Positions 33,824 through 42,486 of a DNA stretch of 64,000 bases are shown piece after piece; positions within the stretch are counted from its first letter, which is position 1; every line of letters begins with the position of its first letter. The DNA is from Aquiflexum gelatinilyticum (GTDB lineage Bacteria > Bacteroidota > Bacteroidia > Cytophagales > Cyclobacteriaceae). Under the pieces are notes generated by a model, which was given only the letters and a program-made list of their open reading frames with translations, did not search any database and had not been told where the DNA came from. The position numbers and the translations under genes are program-made. The stretch is taken from positions 124,001-188,000 of the forward strand of contig NZ_JANSUY010000004.1 in assembly GCF_024741135.1 (NCBI RefSeq), in the 5' to 3' direction.

Positions 33824-35338
33824 TCAGATTTCCCAACCGGATCTGTAGTCACGGGTCAGGAATTTATTGGCATTTTCATCATTGGTGATTTTAAGGGCAG
33901 CGGCATCAAAGTCCACTTTTTTGTTTGCCCTTAAAGCAACTGCACCGAGATTGATGGTATCGGTGATGGTTTGGGCACGGATAAAACTTCCGGGAGTTTG
34001 TTGGCCCGACAGGATGGCCTCGACCCAAGCGTCAGTATTTCGCAGAACCGCCCTCGAATCTATCCGCTCCGAAGCAGGTCTTTGGCTCATTTTGCTTTCA
34101 GGAAGCAGCACTGGATTTTCCCCTCTGAAACCTCCAAGGATTTTACCCTTTGTCCCCACAAGCATCAATCCTTCCTCGGGAGTATCCCTGCCATCCATAT
34201 CGAGTTCCTCGGGGGCAAATGGCTTCATGCCCCCATCGTACCAAAACAGGTCAAATGCCGGCAGAGCCGCCTGCTCGGGAAACTTCCATTTGATCATACT
34301 GCTCGCGGGAAATGCGACATCGTTTTTGACCCATTGATAGACTTGGTTGATTTCCTCGCGAGAAGTGGTGCCAAAAGCCCTCGCACTCAAAGGGGATTTG
34401 GTGATTCCCAAAGTCTCAAAAAGCGGAAACAAACTGTAATGTCCCATATCCGCCACAGATCCGCCGCCAAACTCATACCATCCACGGAAGACATTGTGGG
34501 TATAGTTGGGATGATAGGGCATGTCGGGTACAGGCCCTAGCCACAGGTCCCAATTGAATCCTGCGGGAATTGCCTTCGGTTCGGTCGGTCTTTTGGTCCA
34601 CTGTTGCCACACAGGACGGTAAGACCAATTGTGGATTTCGGTCAGGTCTCCGATCAGACCTTCATCCATCCAAGCCTTCATCTGTCGGTATTCGGGCCGG
34701 TCTGACCAAGCCAAAAGATGGGTAATCACCCCCGTTTCTTTTGCTTTTTCGATGACTTTTCTTCCTTCCAATAGCCGGTTGGAAATCGGCTTGTGGGTCA
34801 CCACATGGATTCCCTGAGCCATGGCAGCCAAAGCAATCGGCGCATGGGTATGGTCGGGGGTCATGATTTTGACGGCATCGATCCCTTTTTCTTTGGCAAA
34901 CATTTCCCTGAAATCTTCATAGGAAGCGCAGCCTTTGTATTTTTTGGCAGGTTTGTTCTTGCCATAATATTGCTCCACATAAGCCTGTCCCACATCGCGG
35001 CCACCGGGGATTCCCGGGACATTTTCCCACCATGAGTCATCGCCCAAGACTTTTCGAATGTCATTGCGGATTCCATTGGCGGACCAATCGATATAGTCTG
35101 TACTGTATTTGTTGGAATCACAGACTGCCACCACCCTGACTTTTGGGTTTTGGAGCAGGTCACCCATTTCACGGAGGCCTTGGGTGCCGCAGCCAATGTT
35201 GGCCACAGTGACCTGATCAGAGGGAGGAATTTTGCCGCTGCCGGCGATGACATGGGATGGGACGATGGAGATGGTCGCTGCTACTGCAGCGGCCGAACCG
35301 ATAAATTCTCTTCGGTTGATTTTATTGGATTGATCCAT
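33824..35338 (-). CDS. Gfo/Idh/MocA family oxidoreductase, Tat-exported
   Basis: A 504-residue NAD(P)-dependent oxidoreductase. The ATG at 35338 (MDQSNKINRREFIGSAAAVAA) gives a clean twin-arginine signal; an upstream TTG at 35374 is rejected. The Rossmann part shows VTVANIGCGTQG and VAVCDSN, then TPDHTHAPIALAAMAQGIHVVTHKP (HKP in place of the usual EKP). The C-terminal domain includes NWSYRPVWQQW and GGSVADMGHYSLF. This exported subfamily occurs in Bacteroidota/Planctomycetes sugar-derivative metabolism. Together with the isomerase-like gene downstream it may process an oxidised sugar in the periplasm. Confidence 0.88.
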   Translation of the reverse strand: MDQSNKINRREFIGSAAAVAATISIVPSHVIAGSGKIPPSDQVTVANIGCGTQGLREMGDLLQNPKVRVVAVCDSNKYSTDYIDWSANGIRNDIRKVLGDDSWWENVPGIPGGRDVGQAYVEQYYGKNKPAKKYKGCASYEDFREMFAKEKGIDAVKIMTPDHTHAPIALAAMAQGIHVVTHKPISNRLLEGRKVIEKAKETGVITHLLAWSDRPEYRQMKAWMDEGLIGDLTEIHNWSYRPVWQQWTKRPTEPKAIPAGFNWDLWLGPVPDMPYHPNYTHNVFRGWYEFGGGSVADMGHYSLFPLFETLGITKSPLSARAFGTTSREEINQVYQWVKNDVAFPASSMIKWKFPEQAALPAFDLFWYDGGMKPFAPEELDMDGRDTPEEGLMLVGTKGKILGGFRGENPVLLPESKMSQRPASERIDSRAVLRNTDAWVEAILSGQQTPGSFIRAQTITDTINLGAVALRANKKVDFDAAALKITNDENANKFLTRDYRSGWEI

Positions 35339-35451
35339 TGGGCTTACGTTATTGAAGGTCAATAAATTACCCAAAAAGAACCGAAATTACAATCTTCCTT
35401 TTTTTGATGAACTTTGAAATCCAAAATCAAAAAGGATTTAGAAGGAACATC

Positions 35452-35751
35452 TCACTTAATCTTCAAGTCTTCAGGATTTTGCCTAACATCCCAAACTGTA
35501 TGAATCACAATTGATTCGGAAGTTATTTCATAGTATAAAATATAATCTCCTACAATGAGACCTCTCACACCATCAAGATCAGTTACTACACCAATTTCAG
35601 GTTGTTTTTTTAGAAGGTTAAGTTCTTTAGAAAATTTTGAAAACAATTTTTTCGAGTAAAAAGTATTCCCATTCCTTTCAGCAAAAAAATCAAGAATCTC
35701 AAAAAGCTTGATTTTGGCCCTATGGGACCAGATTATTTTTCTTTTAACCAT
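35452..35751 (-). CDS. RelE/ParE family toxin
   Basis: A 99-residue type II toxin of the RelE/ParE superfamily. It has an N-terminal basic helix (IIWSHRAKIKLFEILDFFAERNG) and the beta-sheet end (GVRGLIVGDYILYYEI...IVIHTVWDVRQNPEDL), matching ParE-like folds. It overlaps the upstream antitoxin gene by 19 nt, the normal antitoxin-first order. ParE members inhibit gyrase and RelE members cut mRNA; which applies here cannot be told. Confidence 0.88.
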   Translation of the reverse strand: MVKRKIIWSHRAKIKLFEILDFFAERNGNTFYSKKLFSKFSKELNLLKKQPEIGVVTDLDGVRGLIVGDYILYYEITSESIVIHTVWDVRQNPEDLKIK

Positions 35752-35969
35752 TTGCCAAATTCAGCTTCAAGTTCACTTTGATCAACAAATTTACCATCTA
35801 CTACTTCTTTCCTGGATTCTTGAATTTCCAATTTTTGCCCCTCAGACAATAGCATTACCTCAGATTCTATTTTGGTGTCTAAGATGGTTCTAATTGCCTT
35901 CAAAAATTGTTCATCATTGATCTCTGTAATTCTTTGAATCAATATTTTCTTCAATTCCACACTTGTCAT
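35733..35969 (-). CDS. Antitoxin of the RelE/ParE pair
   Basis: A 78-residue acidic helical protein (SVELKKILIQRITEINDEQFLKAIRTIL...), typical of antitoxins paired with ParE/RelE toxins in Bacteroidota. The N-terminal part is predicted to be helical and the C-terminal LEAEFGKWLKEK should bind the toxin. The gene precedes the toxin and overlaps it, so it can be made first and autoregulate. No DNA-binding domain is clearly identified. Confidence 0.8.
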   Translation of the reverse strand: MTSVELKKILIQRITEINDEQFLKAIRTILDTKIESEVMLLSEGQKLEIQESRKEVVDGKFVDQSELEAEFGKWLKEK

Positions 35970-36175
35970 ATCGGCGAGTTTAATACTTTAAAGATAAGAT
36001 TTCCAATGGAAATTTCAACGCTGATATCCTTTTCATAACATGGGATTCGGCAATGGATTTCTCAGCGGTTGTTTATATTTCCCCTTCCACCCAAGGCTGT
36101 CTGATCCAATCCTAAAAAGATAGTATATGAAAGATAAACCCATCAGGAAGGGTTTCAAGAGGGGTTTTACATTTC

Positions 36176-36538
36176 CTAAAAATAGAAGTTGGCGCAAAAT
36201 TCAAGCTGAGTACCGGAATTTCCTTTGACTTCGAGAACCATCGGATTGCCATACCAGTCTCCTTTGTAGATCAAACTATCATAAATCCCGGGTGGAAGTT
36301 GAAGGCTCTTTATGCCTTCAATATTTACCAAAACCGTTTCAGATACCTCTCCTTTCATTCGAAGTTCTGTGGAATAAATCTGATTCCTTTCGGGATAATT
36401 TATAACCAAGGTGTCGACCTTAATTTTATCAGACATTAAAGTAAATGTTTTGCAAATCTCCTTTGCTCCCATCCCACAAGAACTAAGAAAAAAGAAGGCA
36501 CAGCATGCAAGGATAATTTTATAGCGCAACTGGTTCAT
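36176..36538 (-). CDS. Hypothetical small lipoprotein
   Basis: A 120-residue protein with a signal peptide ending in LSSC (C21), so probably a lipoprotein. The mature part is a single beta-rich domain (IKVDTLVINYPERNQIYSTELRMKG, GIYDSLIYKGDWYGNP) with two further cysteines. It is unrelated to any family I recognise. It overlaps the upstream gene (36519-37121) by 20 nt and is co-transcribed with it. Confidence 0.6.
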   Translation of the reverse strand: MNQLRYKIILACCAFFFLSSCGMGAKEICKTFTLMSDKIKVDTLVINYPERNQIYSTELRMKGEVSETVLVNIEGIKSLQLPPGIYDSLIYKGDWYGNPMVLEVKGNSGTQLEFCANFYF

Positions 36539-37121
36539 AAATGAAAATCAATTGGAACAAATCAAGTTTGGGATAAAATTCCTCTTGAATCATGATATTC
36601 TCCACTTTAAAATGAGCCGTGAATGGGTCCAGTTTTTCAAATCTAGGAAACCATCTTTTCATTTGTTTTTCAACCTCCAAAGTAGCTTCTACATGCCCTT
36701 CTGAAAACGGGAAATAGCTTATTCTTGAATCGACTTTTTCAATAATTTTCGAATAATCCCGAAAGTCTTTTGAATAATATCTAATCGGAATTGCTGCTTC
36801 TTTGGAAAAGGAATAGTAGTAGAATCCATAAAATTCACCCAAGCTACTCAGACAGATAACCAAACTATCCTTGCTGTTTTCCATATTTATTTCGGTGCGT
36901 AGGCTATAGGGGTTAGCTAAAGCAGACCGATTAATCACCCTTCCGCATATTGAAATTTCTTCAAGTGATTCTGAGAATTTATTCCAATCCTCTTCAAGAG
37001 ATTGGATATTATCAATTAGTTCACTCCACTTTTTATCAGATAATTTCAATAATTTATCTTCACCTATTTCAGAAAAATATTGATGAAACCTAGGAATGGA
37101 AAAAATATTAAAGTCTCTCAT
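36519..37121 (-). CDS. Hypothetical cytosolic protein
   Basis: A 200-residue soluble protein with no signal or membrane segment. The sequence includes EEISICGRVINRSALANPYSLR and CLSSLGEFYGFYYYSF; base composition is AT-richer than the surrounding core genes. No known family is recognised. The 20-nt overlap with the following lipoprotein gene suggests a two-gene unit of accessory nature, lying beside a toxin-antitoxin pair. An immunity-type role is conceivable but unsupported. Confidence 0.6.
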   Translation of the reverse strand: MRDFNIFSIPRFHQYFSEIGEDKLLKLSDKKWSELIDNIQSLEEDWNKFSESLEEISICGRVINRSALANPYSLRTEINMENSKDSLVICLSSLGEFYGFYYYSFSKEAAIPIRYYSKDFRDYSKIIEKVDSRISYFPFSEGHVEATLEVEKQMKRWFPRFEKLDPFTAHFKVENIMIQEEFYPKLDLFQLIFIYEPVAL

Positions 37122-37140
37122 AAAGCCACTATTGGAGCAA

Positions 37141-37167
37141 AACCCTTTCTATAAAGAATGGGGTTTT
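37141..37167. terminator. Candidate terminator of the acyltransferase gene
   Basis: An imperfect hairpin AAACCCTTTCT/AGAATGGGGTTT lies downstream (minus strand) of the acyltransferase gene at 37222-38376, followed by T-rich sequence on either strand. Confidence 0.4.
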
Positions 37168-37221
37168 ATTTATTCTTAAAGAAACTGAAAATTTCCTGTT
37201 AAAAATCATCAAAATGAATCT

Positions 37222-38376
37222 TTAAATCCTGGAACCCTCCAAAGAATTAATTTTCAACTCTTTAAATTTCCCCTTCAACCCAAACAAGGGCCTGACCCAA
37301 TTCCATCTCCTGATGCCGAATTCGTAGATCAGCCAGGCTATTCCAAAAGTTCCGATTGACATTAGGGAAAATTTGACAAAAAGCCCCAAATCTGCATGCA
37401 TCAGGTAATATCCCAATGCGACTGTGATGGTTTGATGGAGGATGTAAAACGGATAAACCGCCTCATTGGCGTAAGTGAGTTGTGCGCTCGGTTTATTCAA
37501 ATAGGCAGCAGCATAGCCAAACAGAACCAAGATCCAAGCCCAAAGGTTGATGACTTTGAAAACCGCCTCAACAAAATGCACCAAAACCGAATCTTCATAA
37601 AGCTGCCTCAAACCAACCATCAGCGTAAATCCTACAAAACCTAAATACAGGTACTTGCGACGGTTTTCCAGAACTGTTTTCCAAAAAATCTCCCTGACGG
37701 ATACCACCAGAAAACCATAGAAAAAGAAAGTGATGAAATTGATGATATTGAACCAATCCCCGACCAAAGCATGGGTGGATTCAAAGAAAGGTTCGACCAG
37801 AGATTCCCAGATGTAAAGCGGTATGACCAACCAAAACAGACCGAATGGTGTTGCCGCCAACTTCCGCATTCCTCTCAGAATCCCCGCCTGCGGATGGTCC
37901 CTGAGGTACAAAAATACCGGAATCAAAACCAAAGAAAACAACAACAGGTAAGGCAAAAACCAAAGGTGGTGCCAAGAGAAATTTCCTTCCGGATAGACTC
38001 CGATAAATGCTTCCGAAGGCCAAAAGTCGAAATACCCGCCGCTAAACTGCCCCTTGTCCAAGCGCTCAAAGTATACCTGCGGCGGTACTATCAGGATAAT
38101 GCCGGCGATCAATGGAATCAGCAGCCTTGCGATTCTTTCTTTGGCAAAAGCGCCGCCGCTTCTCTTAGACAATGCGTAAAATGTTCCCATTCCCGAAATC
38201 ACAAACAGGATGGGCAGACGCCATTGGTTCACAAAAAGCATCGGCCAACGGAGGTTGGGATAGATGATGTCATTCTTGATATGCCAACCCCAAGGAACGA
38301 AAAACATCCCCACATGGTAAAATATCAACAATCCAAAAACGATGACCCGAAGCCAATCCAAATCGTACCTGCGCAT
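37222..38376 (-). CDS. Membrane acyltransferase family 3 protein
   Basis: A 384-residue integral-membrane acyltransferase with ten or so hydrophobic helices. The start MRRYDLDWLRVIVFGLLIFYHVGMFF carries the catalytic His region of acyltransferase 3 (DWLR...YHVG); later come RLLIPLIAGIILIVPPQVYFERL (conserved Arg/Pro) and FSWHHLWFLPYLL. Members O-acylate sugars or peptidoglycan at the inner membrane; the acceptor is not known. A TAnnTTTG element lies 16 nt upstream. The neighbouring LytTR gene reads in the same direction but is separated by a terminator. Confidence 0.88.
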   Translation of the reverse strand: MRRYDLDWLRVIVFGLLIFYHVGMFFVPWGWHIKNDIIYPNLRWPMLFVNQWRLPILFVISGMGTFYALSKRSGGAFAKERIARLLIPLIAGIILIVPPQVYFERLDKGQFSGGYFDFWPSEAFIGVYPEGNFSWHHLWFLPYLLLFSLVLIPVFLYLRDHPQAGILRGMRKLAATPFGLFWLVIPLYIWESLVEPFFESTHALVGDWFNIINFITFFFYGFLVVSVREIFWKTVLENRRKYLYLGFVGFTLMVGLRQLYEDSVLVHFVEAVFKVINLWAWILVLFGYAAAYLNKPSAQLTYANEAVYPFYILHQTITVALGYYLMHADLGLFVKFSLMSIGTFGIAWLIYEFGIRRWNWVRPLFGLKGKFKELKINSLEGSRI

Positions 38377-38392
38377 TTTCTTTTCTTTTGGT

Positions 38393-38400
38393 CAAATGTA
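38393..38400 (-). promoter_or_regulatory. Promoter element of the acyltransferase gene
   Basis: TACATTTG on the minus strand matches TAnnTTTG and precedes the ATG at 38376 by 16 nt. The terminator of the LytTR gene lies just upstream of it. Confidence 0.5.
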
Positions 38401-38410
38401 GAAATCAAAA

Positions 38411-38440
38411 AAGAGAAAAAAACAGCCTTGGGATGGCTGT
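38411..38440 (-). terminator. Terminator of the LytTR gene
   Basis: On the minus strand a stem ACAGCC/GGCTGT (38435-38440 and 38422-38427) with a 7-nt loop is followed by a run of T, just after the LytTR gene's stop at 38467. Confidence 0.6.
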
Positions 38441-38466
38441 CAAGGTTTTGTGATGAATGACAAAGT

Positions 38467-39333
38467 CTAGGCATTGATGCGGCTTTCAAACAGAGGAATC
38501 ATCCCTCTCGAAACCGGAATCGTCTCAGGATGATGGGTCAAATGAAGTTGGTAGCCCTGTGCATTTCCCCTGATATCGCTTACATGATGGAGGTTGACAA
38601 GGTAAGACCGGTGGGTTCTGATGATATGGTCCGGCGCTTTGAGTTGGGTTTCAAACTCCTTCAGCGTCATCCTTTTCAGCAGTTTTTGGATTTCTCCATT
38701 TTGGCTGACCATGATTTCGAGGTAGTTTCCATCCGCTTTGGCAAAGAGAAATCCTTTGGGATCAAGTGAAAAGTCATCACTTTTTTGTTGGGTCTGAATG
38801 GCAACTGATTCCTGACTGTCTGTCAACATTTCCGGATGTGGCTTGGCATTGAATTGGGAAGCGAGTTCTGCATGTTGGCTTTTCAGTCGGATAAAATTGA
38901 TCGGGACGATGATCGCAAAAAACAAAATCCCCACGAGGCAGGTATTTCGGATCTCTTCAAAGAAGTATCTCCAAGACCAATTGTAGGGGTTGTCATAGAT
39001 CAGGTCTCTGATCAAAAACTGAAATATTCCAATGGTTACAAATAAGGCCGTGGCAAGTACCATTTCTTTTTTGACGGTCCATTTGTCCTCATTTATTTTC
39101 ATGCCGATTGGTCCAAAAAGAAGCAAAACTACCAAAGCCGCATTGACTGAATGGATCACGCTGATCCAAAAGAAATCCATTTTGTGTTCCGGTACATAAT
39201 TATCGAAGGGCTCAAAAAAATAATTGAAGAACACACTCATCATAAAAATCAGCAGTGCAAAGTAAAAAAGTTGCTTGCCTTTGTAGTAAAAAGGATAAGG
39301 TTGGTTTACAAAGTCTTTAAGATTTGAAATCAT
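38467..39333 (-). CDS. Membrane-anchored LytTR-type transcriptional regulator
   Basis: A 288-residue protein. Four hydrophobic segments (~24-42, ~55-78, ~92-112 and ~130-150) are followed by a linker and a C-terminal LytTR DNA-binding domain (~190-285) with FLFAKADGNYLEI, LKRMTLKEFETQL and the family-typical RTHRSYLVNLHHVSDI. It lacks a receiver domain, so it is not a phospho-relay response regulator; the membrane part is the likely input. It neighbours the acyltransferase gene and may control it, which is inference. Confidence 0.88.
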   Translation of the reverse strand: MISNLKDFVNQPYPFYYKGKQLFYFALLIFMMSVFFNYFFEPFDNYVPEHKMDFFWISVIHSVNAALVVLLLFGPIGMKINEDKWTVKKEMVLATALFVTIGIFQFLIRDLIYDNPYNWSWRYFFEEIRNTCLVGILFFAIIVPINFIRLKSQHAELASQFNAKPHPEMLTDSQESVAIQTQQKSDDFSLDPKGFLFAKADGNYLEIMVSQNGEIQKLLKRMTLKEFETQLKAPDHIIRTHRSYLVNLHHVSDIRGNAQGYQLHLTHHPETIPVSRGMIPLFESRINA

Positions 39334-39663
39334 GGTTTCCTTTTATGGTTAATTGTGGGTTGGAAGCTTGGTTGGATAAAATTAGCAGAAATCTCCAACC
39401 ACTTTATCCAAAGCAACCAAATCTTATCAAAGCTTCGCAATTCATTTAAAGGTGTTTCCAGATTTTACTGCGCTTTACACGCGAGAATTAAAAAGTGTGT
39501 TATGGTAAATGAAAAAGGTTTCTTGTTCAAATAATGACTTAGGGATTCCTTCCACTGATGGAATATATTTCCCCTTTAGAATAAAAACAGTCTTTTTCCC
39601 AAACCACAAAGGGCTTCACTGGGTTAATAAAAGTGTACAAACACTATTTTGATAGCGATTCTC
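39334..39663. other. Intergenic spacer, no gene seen
   Basis: This region lies between the divergent LytTR and TonB-receptor genes. It must hold both promoters, but no clean TAnnTTTG element, hairpin or repeat is recognisable. Confidence 0.3.
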
Positions 39664-42018
39664 ATGAAAATTTTACCCGGTACAGCTTTTTACAGGTATT
39701 TAAGTATTACCTTTTTTATTGTATTTCCCTTTATTTCAAATGCTCAAGACAATTCCTTGACCATCAAAGGAAGGGTTATTGATGCTGATACCAAACAGCC
39801 GGTACTGTTTATGCAGGTTGCCCTTTTCAAACCTGGAACAGATACTCCTGTGACCTTTTCGGATACCAAAGACTCTGGAGAATTTTCCCTTTCTGCTCCT
39901 AACGGCAATTATGAATTAAATTTCTACCTTATCGGCTATGATAAAAAAACCATCACCGACATCGTTTTAAATAGCAATAAAGATCTGGGAAAGATCGAGG
40001 TCAAAAGTGAAAACCAAGATCTCCAAGAAGTTGTCGTGCAGACGTCAAAAATCCCCCTTCGGGCAGATCTGGAAGGCATCACCATCAATCCCGAAGCCAA
40101 TATGTCAAACCTAGGCGGTACCTTGCTTGACATCCTCAGAAATACACCTTCGATCAGTGTGGGTGATGACGGGACGATTGCTTTGAGAGGAAGCACAGGA
40201 ACAAATATCCTTATCAACGGCCGCAACTCATCCCTGACTCAAAACCTCGATCAACTACCAGCAAGTGCCGTGGATCAGATCAGAATCATCAACAATCCCA
40301 ATGCAAGGTTTGATGCCGATGCGGAAGGCGGTGTGATAGATATCATCCTCAAAAAAGGCGAAGACCTCGGAACAAACGGCAGCGCAGAATTGACTTATGG
40401 CACTCGGGGAAGGATGAATACCGGAGCAAGATTCAACCACCGAACCATAAAGTACAATGTATTTGGTGGATACAATTACAGAGACTGGAGGGATGTCGGA
40501 AAGAGAACTTCTGACCGCATTCTTTTCGAAGAAGATGAAAGGCTTTTACAGGAAACTGATTCTGAATCCCAAAATATCGGGCATACTTTCAACTACGGTG
40601 GGGATTACTATTTTGGCAAAAATATCATCAGCTACGAGGGGGTTTTCACTACCAATGTGGACAGTCAGGTAAACACTCTGTATTCCCAACTCAGCAGAAA
40701 CTCCACCGGAGCACCGATTTTGGATTTCGTCAGGAGGAACAACGAAACTGAAGATGATGATGGCGTAGACAACGCGATTATCTATGAAAGGACATTTGAC
40801 AATCCCGATCAGTCATTCCGGTTTTTGGCAAGCAGTTCTTACAGAAACCAATACAAGGTTCAGAATATTGATGTTTTCACTAACTCAACTGAAGCAACTG
40901 AAGAAAACCTTACAGGTCAGGAGCGTGGATTTACGGACGAAAAAAGAAACATCTATGTTTTTCAGGCGGATTATATCCATCCATTGTCAGAAAAAAAGAA
41001 AATTGAAACCGGTCTGAAATCCATTTTGAGGGAATTTGACAATGATTTCATTTTTCAGAGATTTCAGGAAGGAAACCAGGATTTTGTCACCGATCCCAAC
41101 ATCAGCAACAGGTTTATCTACAAAGATAAGGTGTATGCAGGATATTTCATTTACGCAGCATCTTCGGATAAAATTGATTACTCATTTGGGTTAAGGGGAG
41201 AATATACCAACCTCAACACCGAACTCATCAACACGAATGAGATCAACAAGCAGAATTACCTCAACTTGTTTCCAAGTGCGCAGGTGCTGTACAAGTTGAA
41301 CGAGGAAAATTCACTGAAATTTACTTACAGCAGAAGAATCGACCGGCCAAGACCTTGGAGACTTAATCCATTTCCGGATATCACCGATTCACTCAGTATC
41401 AGAAGAGGTAATCCCAACCTTCAGCCGGAAAAAATCCATTCTTTGGAATTCGGGCACATGCTAAATAGAGCTAAGTCAAGCTTTACCACCAATGCATTTT
41501 TTAGACATGTAGATGGGCAGGAAGACATGATTACCATCATTCAGGATGGGATTTCCTACATCCAGCCGGAGAACCTCAACACGGCTGTTTCTTATGGTTT
41601 AGAATTTATAGGATTGGGAGAAATCAAACCGTGGTGGAATATCAGCGGAGGTCTGACGATGTTTAGGATCATCGTCGACGGTTCCAATGTCGAAAATGGA
41701 TCGATAAACAAAGGTTTTGCTTGGAATACCAAACTTACCAGTGATTTCAAACTTCCACTAGGAATCAATTTCCAGATTGTGGCAAATTATGATTCTCCTG
41801 AAATTGAAGCCCAAGGAAGAGACCTTGCCCAATATTTTATAGATGCCAACGTGATGAGAAATTTCTTTAAAGATAGAGGAAGTCTTGCATTGAGCGTACG
41901 TGATATTTTCGACACGCGGAGATTTGCAGGTGAAAACAGGACTGCGTCATTTTCTCAGGATTTTTATGCAAAGAGGGAAACAAGGATTTTCTTGTTGAGC
42001 GCAAAGTTTAATTTTTGA
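39664..42018 (+). CDS. TonB-dependent receptor/outer-membrane beta-barrel protein
   Basis: A 784-residue outer-membrane protein from the ATG at 39664; a TTG 15 nt upstream is rejected. The signal peptide ends at NAQ. Residues ~25-115 are a CarboxypepD_reg-like domain (LTIKGRVIDADTKQPV), ~115-230 a plug domain (LLDILRNTPSISVGDDGTIALRG, DQIRIINNPNARFDADAEGGVIDIILKK), and the remainder an outer-membrane barrel of the beta-brl_3 type ending in LLSAKFNF with terminal Phe. No SusD-like partner adjoins, so the substrate is probably not a SusCD polysaccharide; it is unknown. Divergent from the LytTR gene. Confidence 0.88.
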   Translation: MKILPGTAFYRYLSITFFIVFPFISNAQDNSLTIKGRVIDADTKQPVLFMQVALFKPGTDTPVTFSDTKDSGEFSLSAPNGNYELNFYLIGYDKKTITDIVLNSNKDLGKIEVKSENQDLQEVVVQTSKIPLRADLEGITINPEANMSNLGGTLLDILRNTPSISVGDDGTIALRGSTGTNILINGRNSSLTQNLDQLPASAVDQIRIINNPNARFDADAEGGVIDIILKKGEDLGTNGSAELTYGTRGRMNTGARFNHRTIKYNVFGGYNYRDWRDVGKRTSDRILFEEDERLLQETDSESQNIGHTFNYGGDYYFGKNIISYEGVFTTNVDSQVNTLYSQLSRNSTGAPILDFVRRNNETEDDDGVDNAIIYERTFDNPDQSFRFLASSSYRNQYKVQNIDVFTNSTEATEENLTGQERGFTDEKRNIYVFQADYIHPLSEKKKIETGLKSILREFDNDFIFQRFQEGNQDFVTDPNISNRFIYKDKVYAGYFIYAASSDKIDYSFGLRGEYTNLNTELINTNEINKQNYLNLFPSAQVLYKLNEENSLKFTYSRRIDRPRPWRLNPFPDITDSLSIRRGNPNLQPEKIHSLEFGHMLNRAKSSFTTNAFFRHVDGQEDMITIIQDGISYIQPENLNTAVSYGLEFIGLGEIKPWWNISGGLTMFRIIVDGSNVENGSINKGFAWNTKLTSDFKLPLGINFQIVANYDSPEIEAQGRDLAQYFIDANVMRNFFKDRGSLALSVRDIFDTRRFAGENRTASFSQDFYAKRETRIFLLSAKFNF

Positions 42019-42070
42019 TTAGAATTAATAAATTCAAATAATCACCAAGGTTAAAAAGTGATTAATAGAA

Positions 42071-42139
42071 GTTTACGTTACGGAAGTAAACTCGTTTACG
42101 GTGGCAATGTAAACTCATTTACTTTTGTAGCGTAAACTT
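42071..42139. repeat. Three tandem 23-bp dyad units
   Basis: Units begin at 42071, 42094 and 42117 with period 23. Each has rTTTAC-N9-GTAAACT: the flanking arms GTTTAC and GTAAAC are inverted while the nine central bases vary (second copy core GGTGGCAAT). This is what tandem operator sites or iterons look like. Location is between a TonB-type receptor gene and a lyase/transporter operon. Confidence 0.7.
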
Positions 42140-42180
42140 TTTGGTTTTTTGAAATCGGTAAATCCAAATTTTCAGAAAAG

Positions 42181-42363
42181 GAATGACGGTTGGTGTAGCG
42201 TCATCTTGAATCCGAGGTACGATCCCGACAGCTGTACGGGAGAAAGATCTTAGAATAATGAGACACTGATCCGCCGCGGCGGATCAGTGTGACGACTCCG
42301 ACATAACATCGTTAAAAATTAAAATGCTGAGGACTCCGGATGACGGAGGAACTACCGTCATTC
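42181..42363. mobile_element. 183-bp MITE/REP-like element
   Basis: Terminal inverted repeats GAATGACGGT (42181-42190) and ACCGTCATTC (42354-42363) bound the region. Inside are a 24-nt string shared with 2860-2883, GAAAGATCTT shared with 2888-2897, and a perfect 28-bp palindrome at 42263-42290 (core GATCCGCCGCGGCGGATC). It has no coding frame, so it would be non-autonomous. Related sequence occurs once more in the window, truncated. Confidence 0.6.
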
Positions 42364-42486
42364 ATCTCTGATAAATATGGGGTCTTTAAGAGCGCCAGAA
42401 GGAAAATCATATTTAATTTTATAAATTGTGACCCTTCCCAAATTATAATGGGCTAATCTTTGATATTCTTCTTTAAACTTTAGATA

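Larger units (their letters stand above)
42019..42486. other. Repeat-rich intergenic spacer
   Basis: No gene is seen in this spacer. It holds three tandem 23-bp dyad units (42071-42139), a 183-bp element with terminal inverted repeats (42181-42363) containing a 28-bp palindrome, and presumably the promoter of the DapA-like gene. Confidence 0.6.

Noticed and set aside
36133..36152. Short AAACCC/GGGTTT hairpin downstream of 36176-36538
   Set aside because: The stem is only 6 bp with an 8-nt loop; not a convincing terminator.
42071..42139. Second possible CRISPR-like array
   Set aside because: Tandem 23-bp units with conserved arms and no spacer-sized variable segments; better read as operators or iterons.
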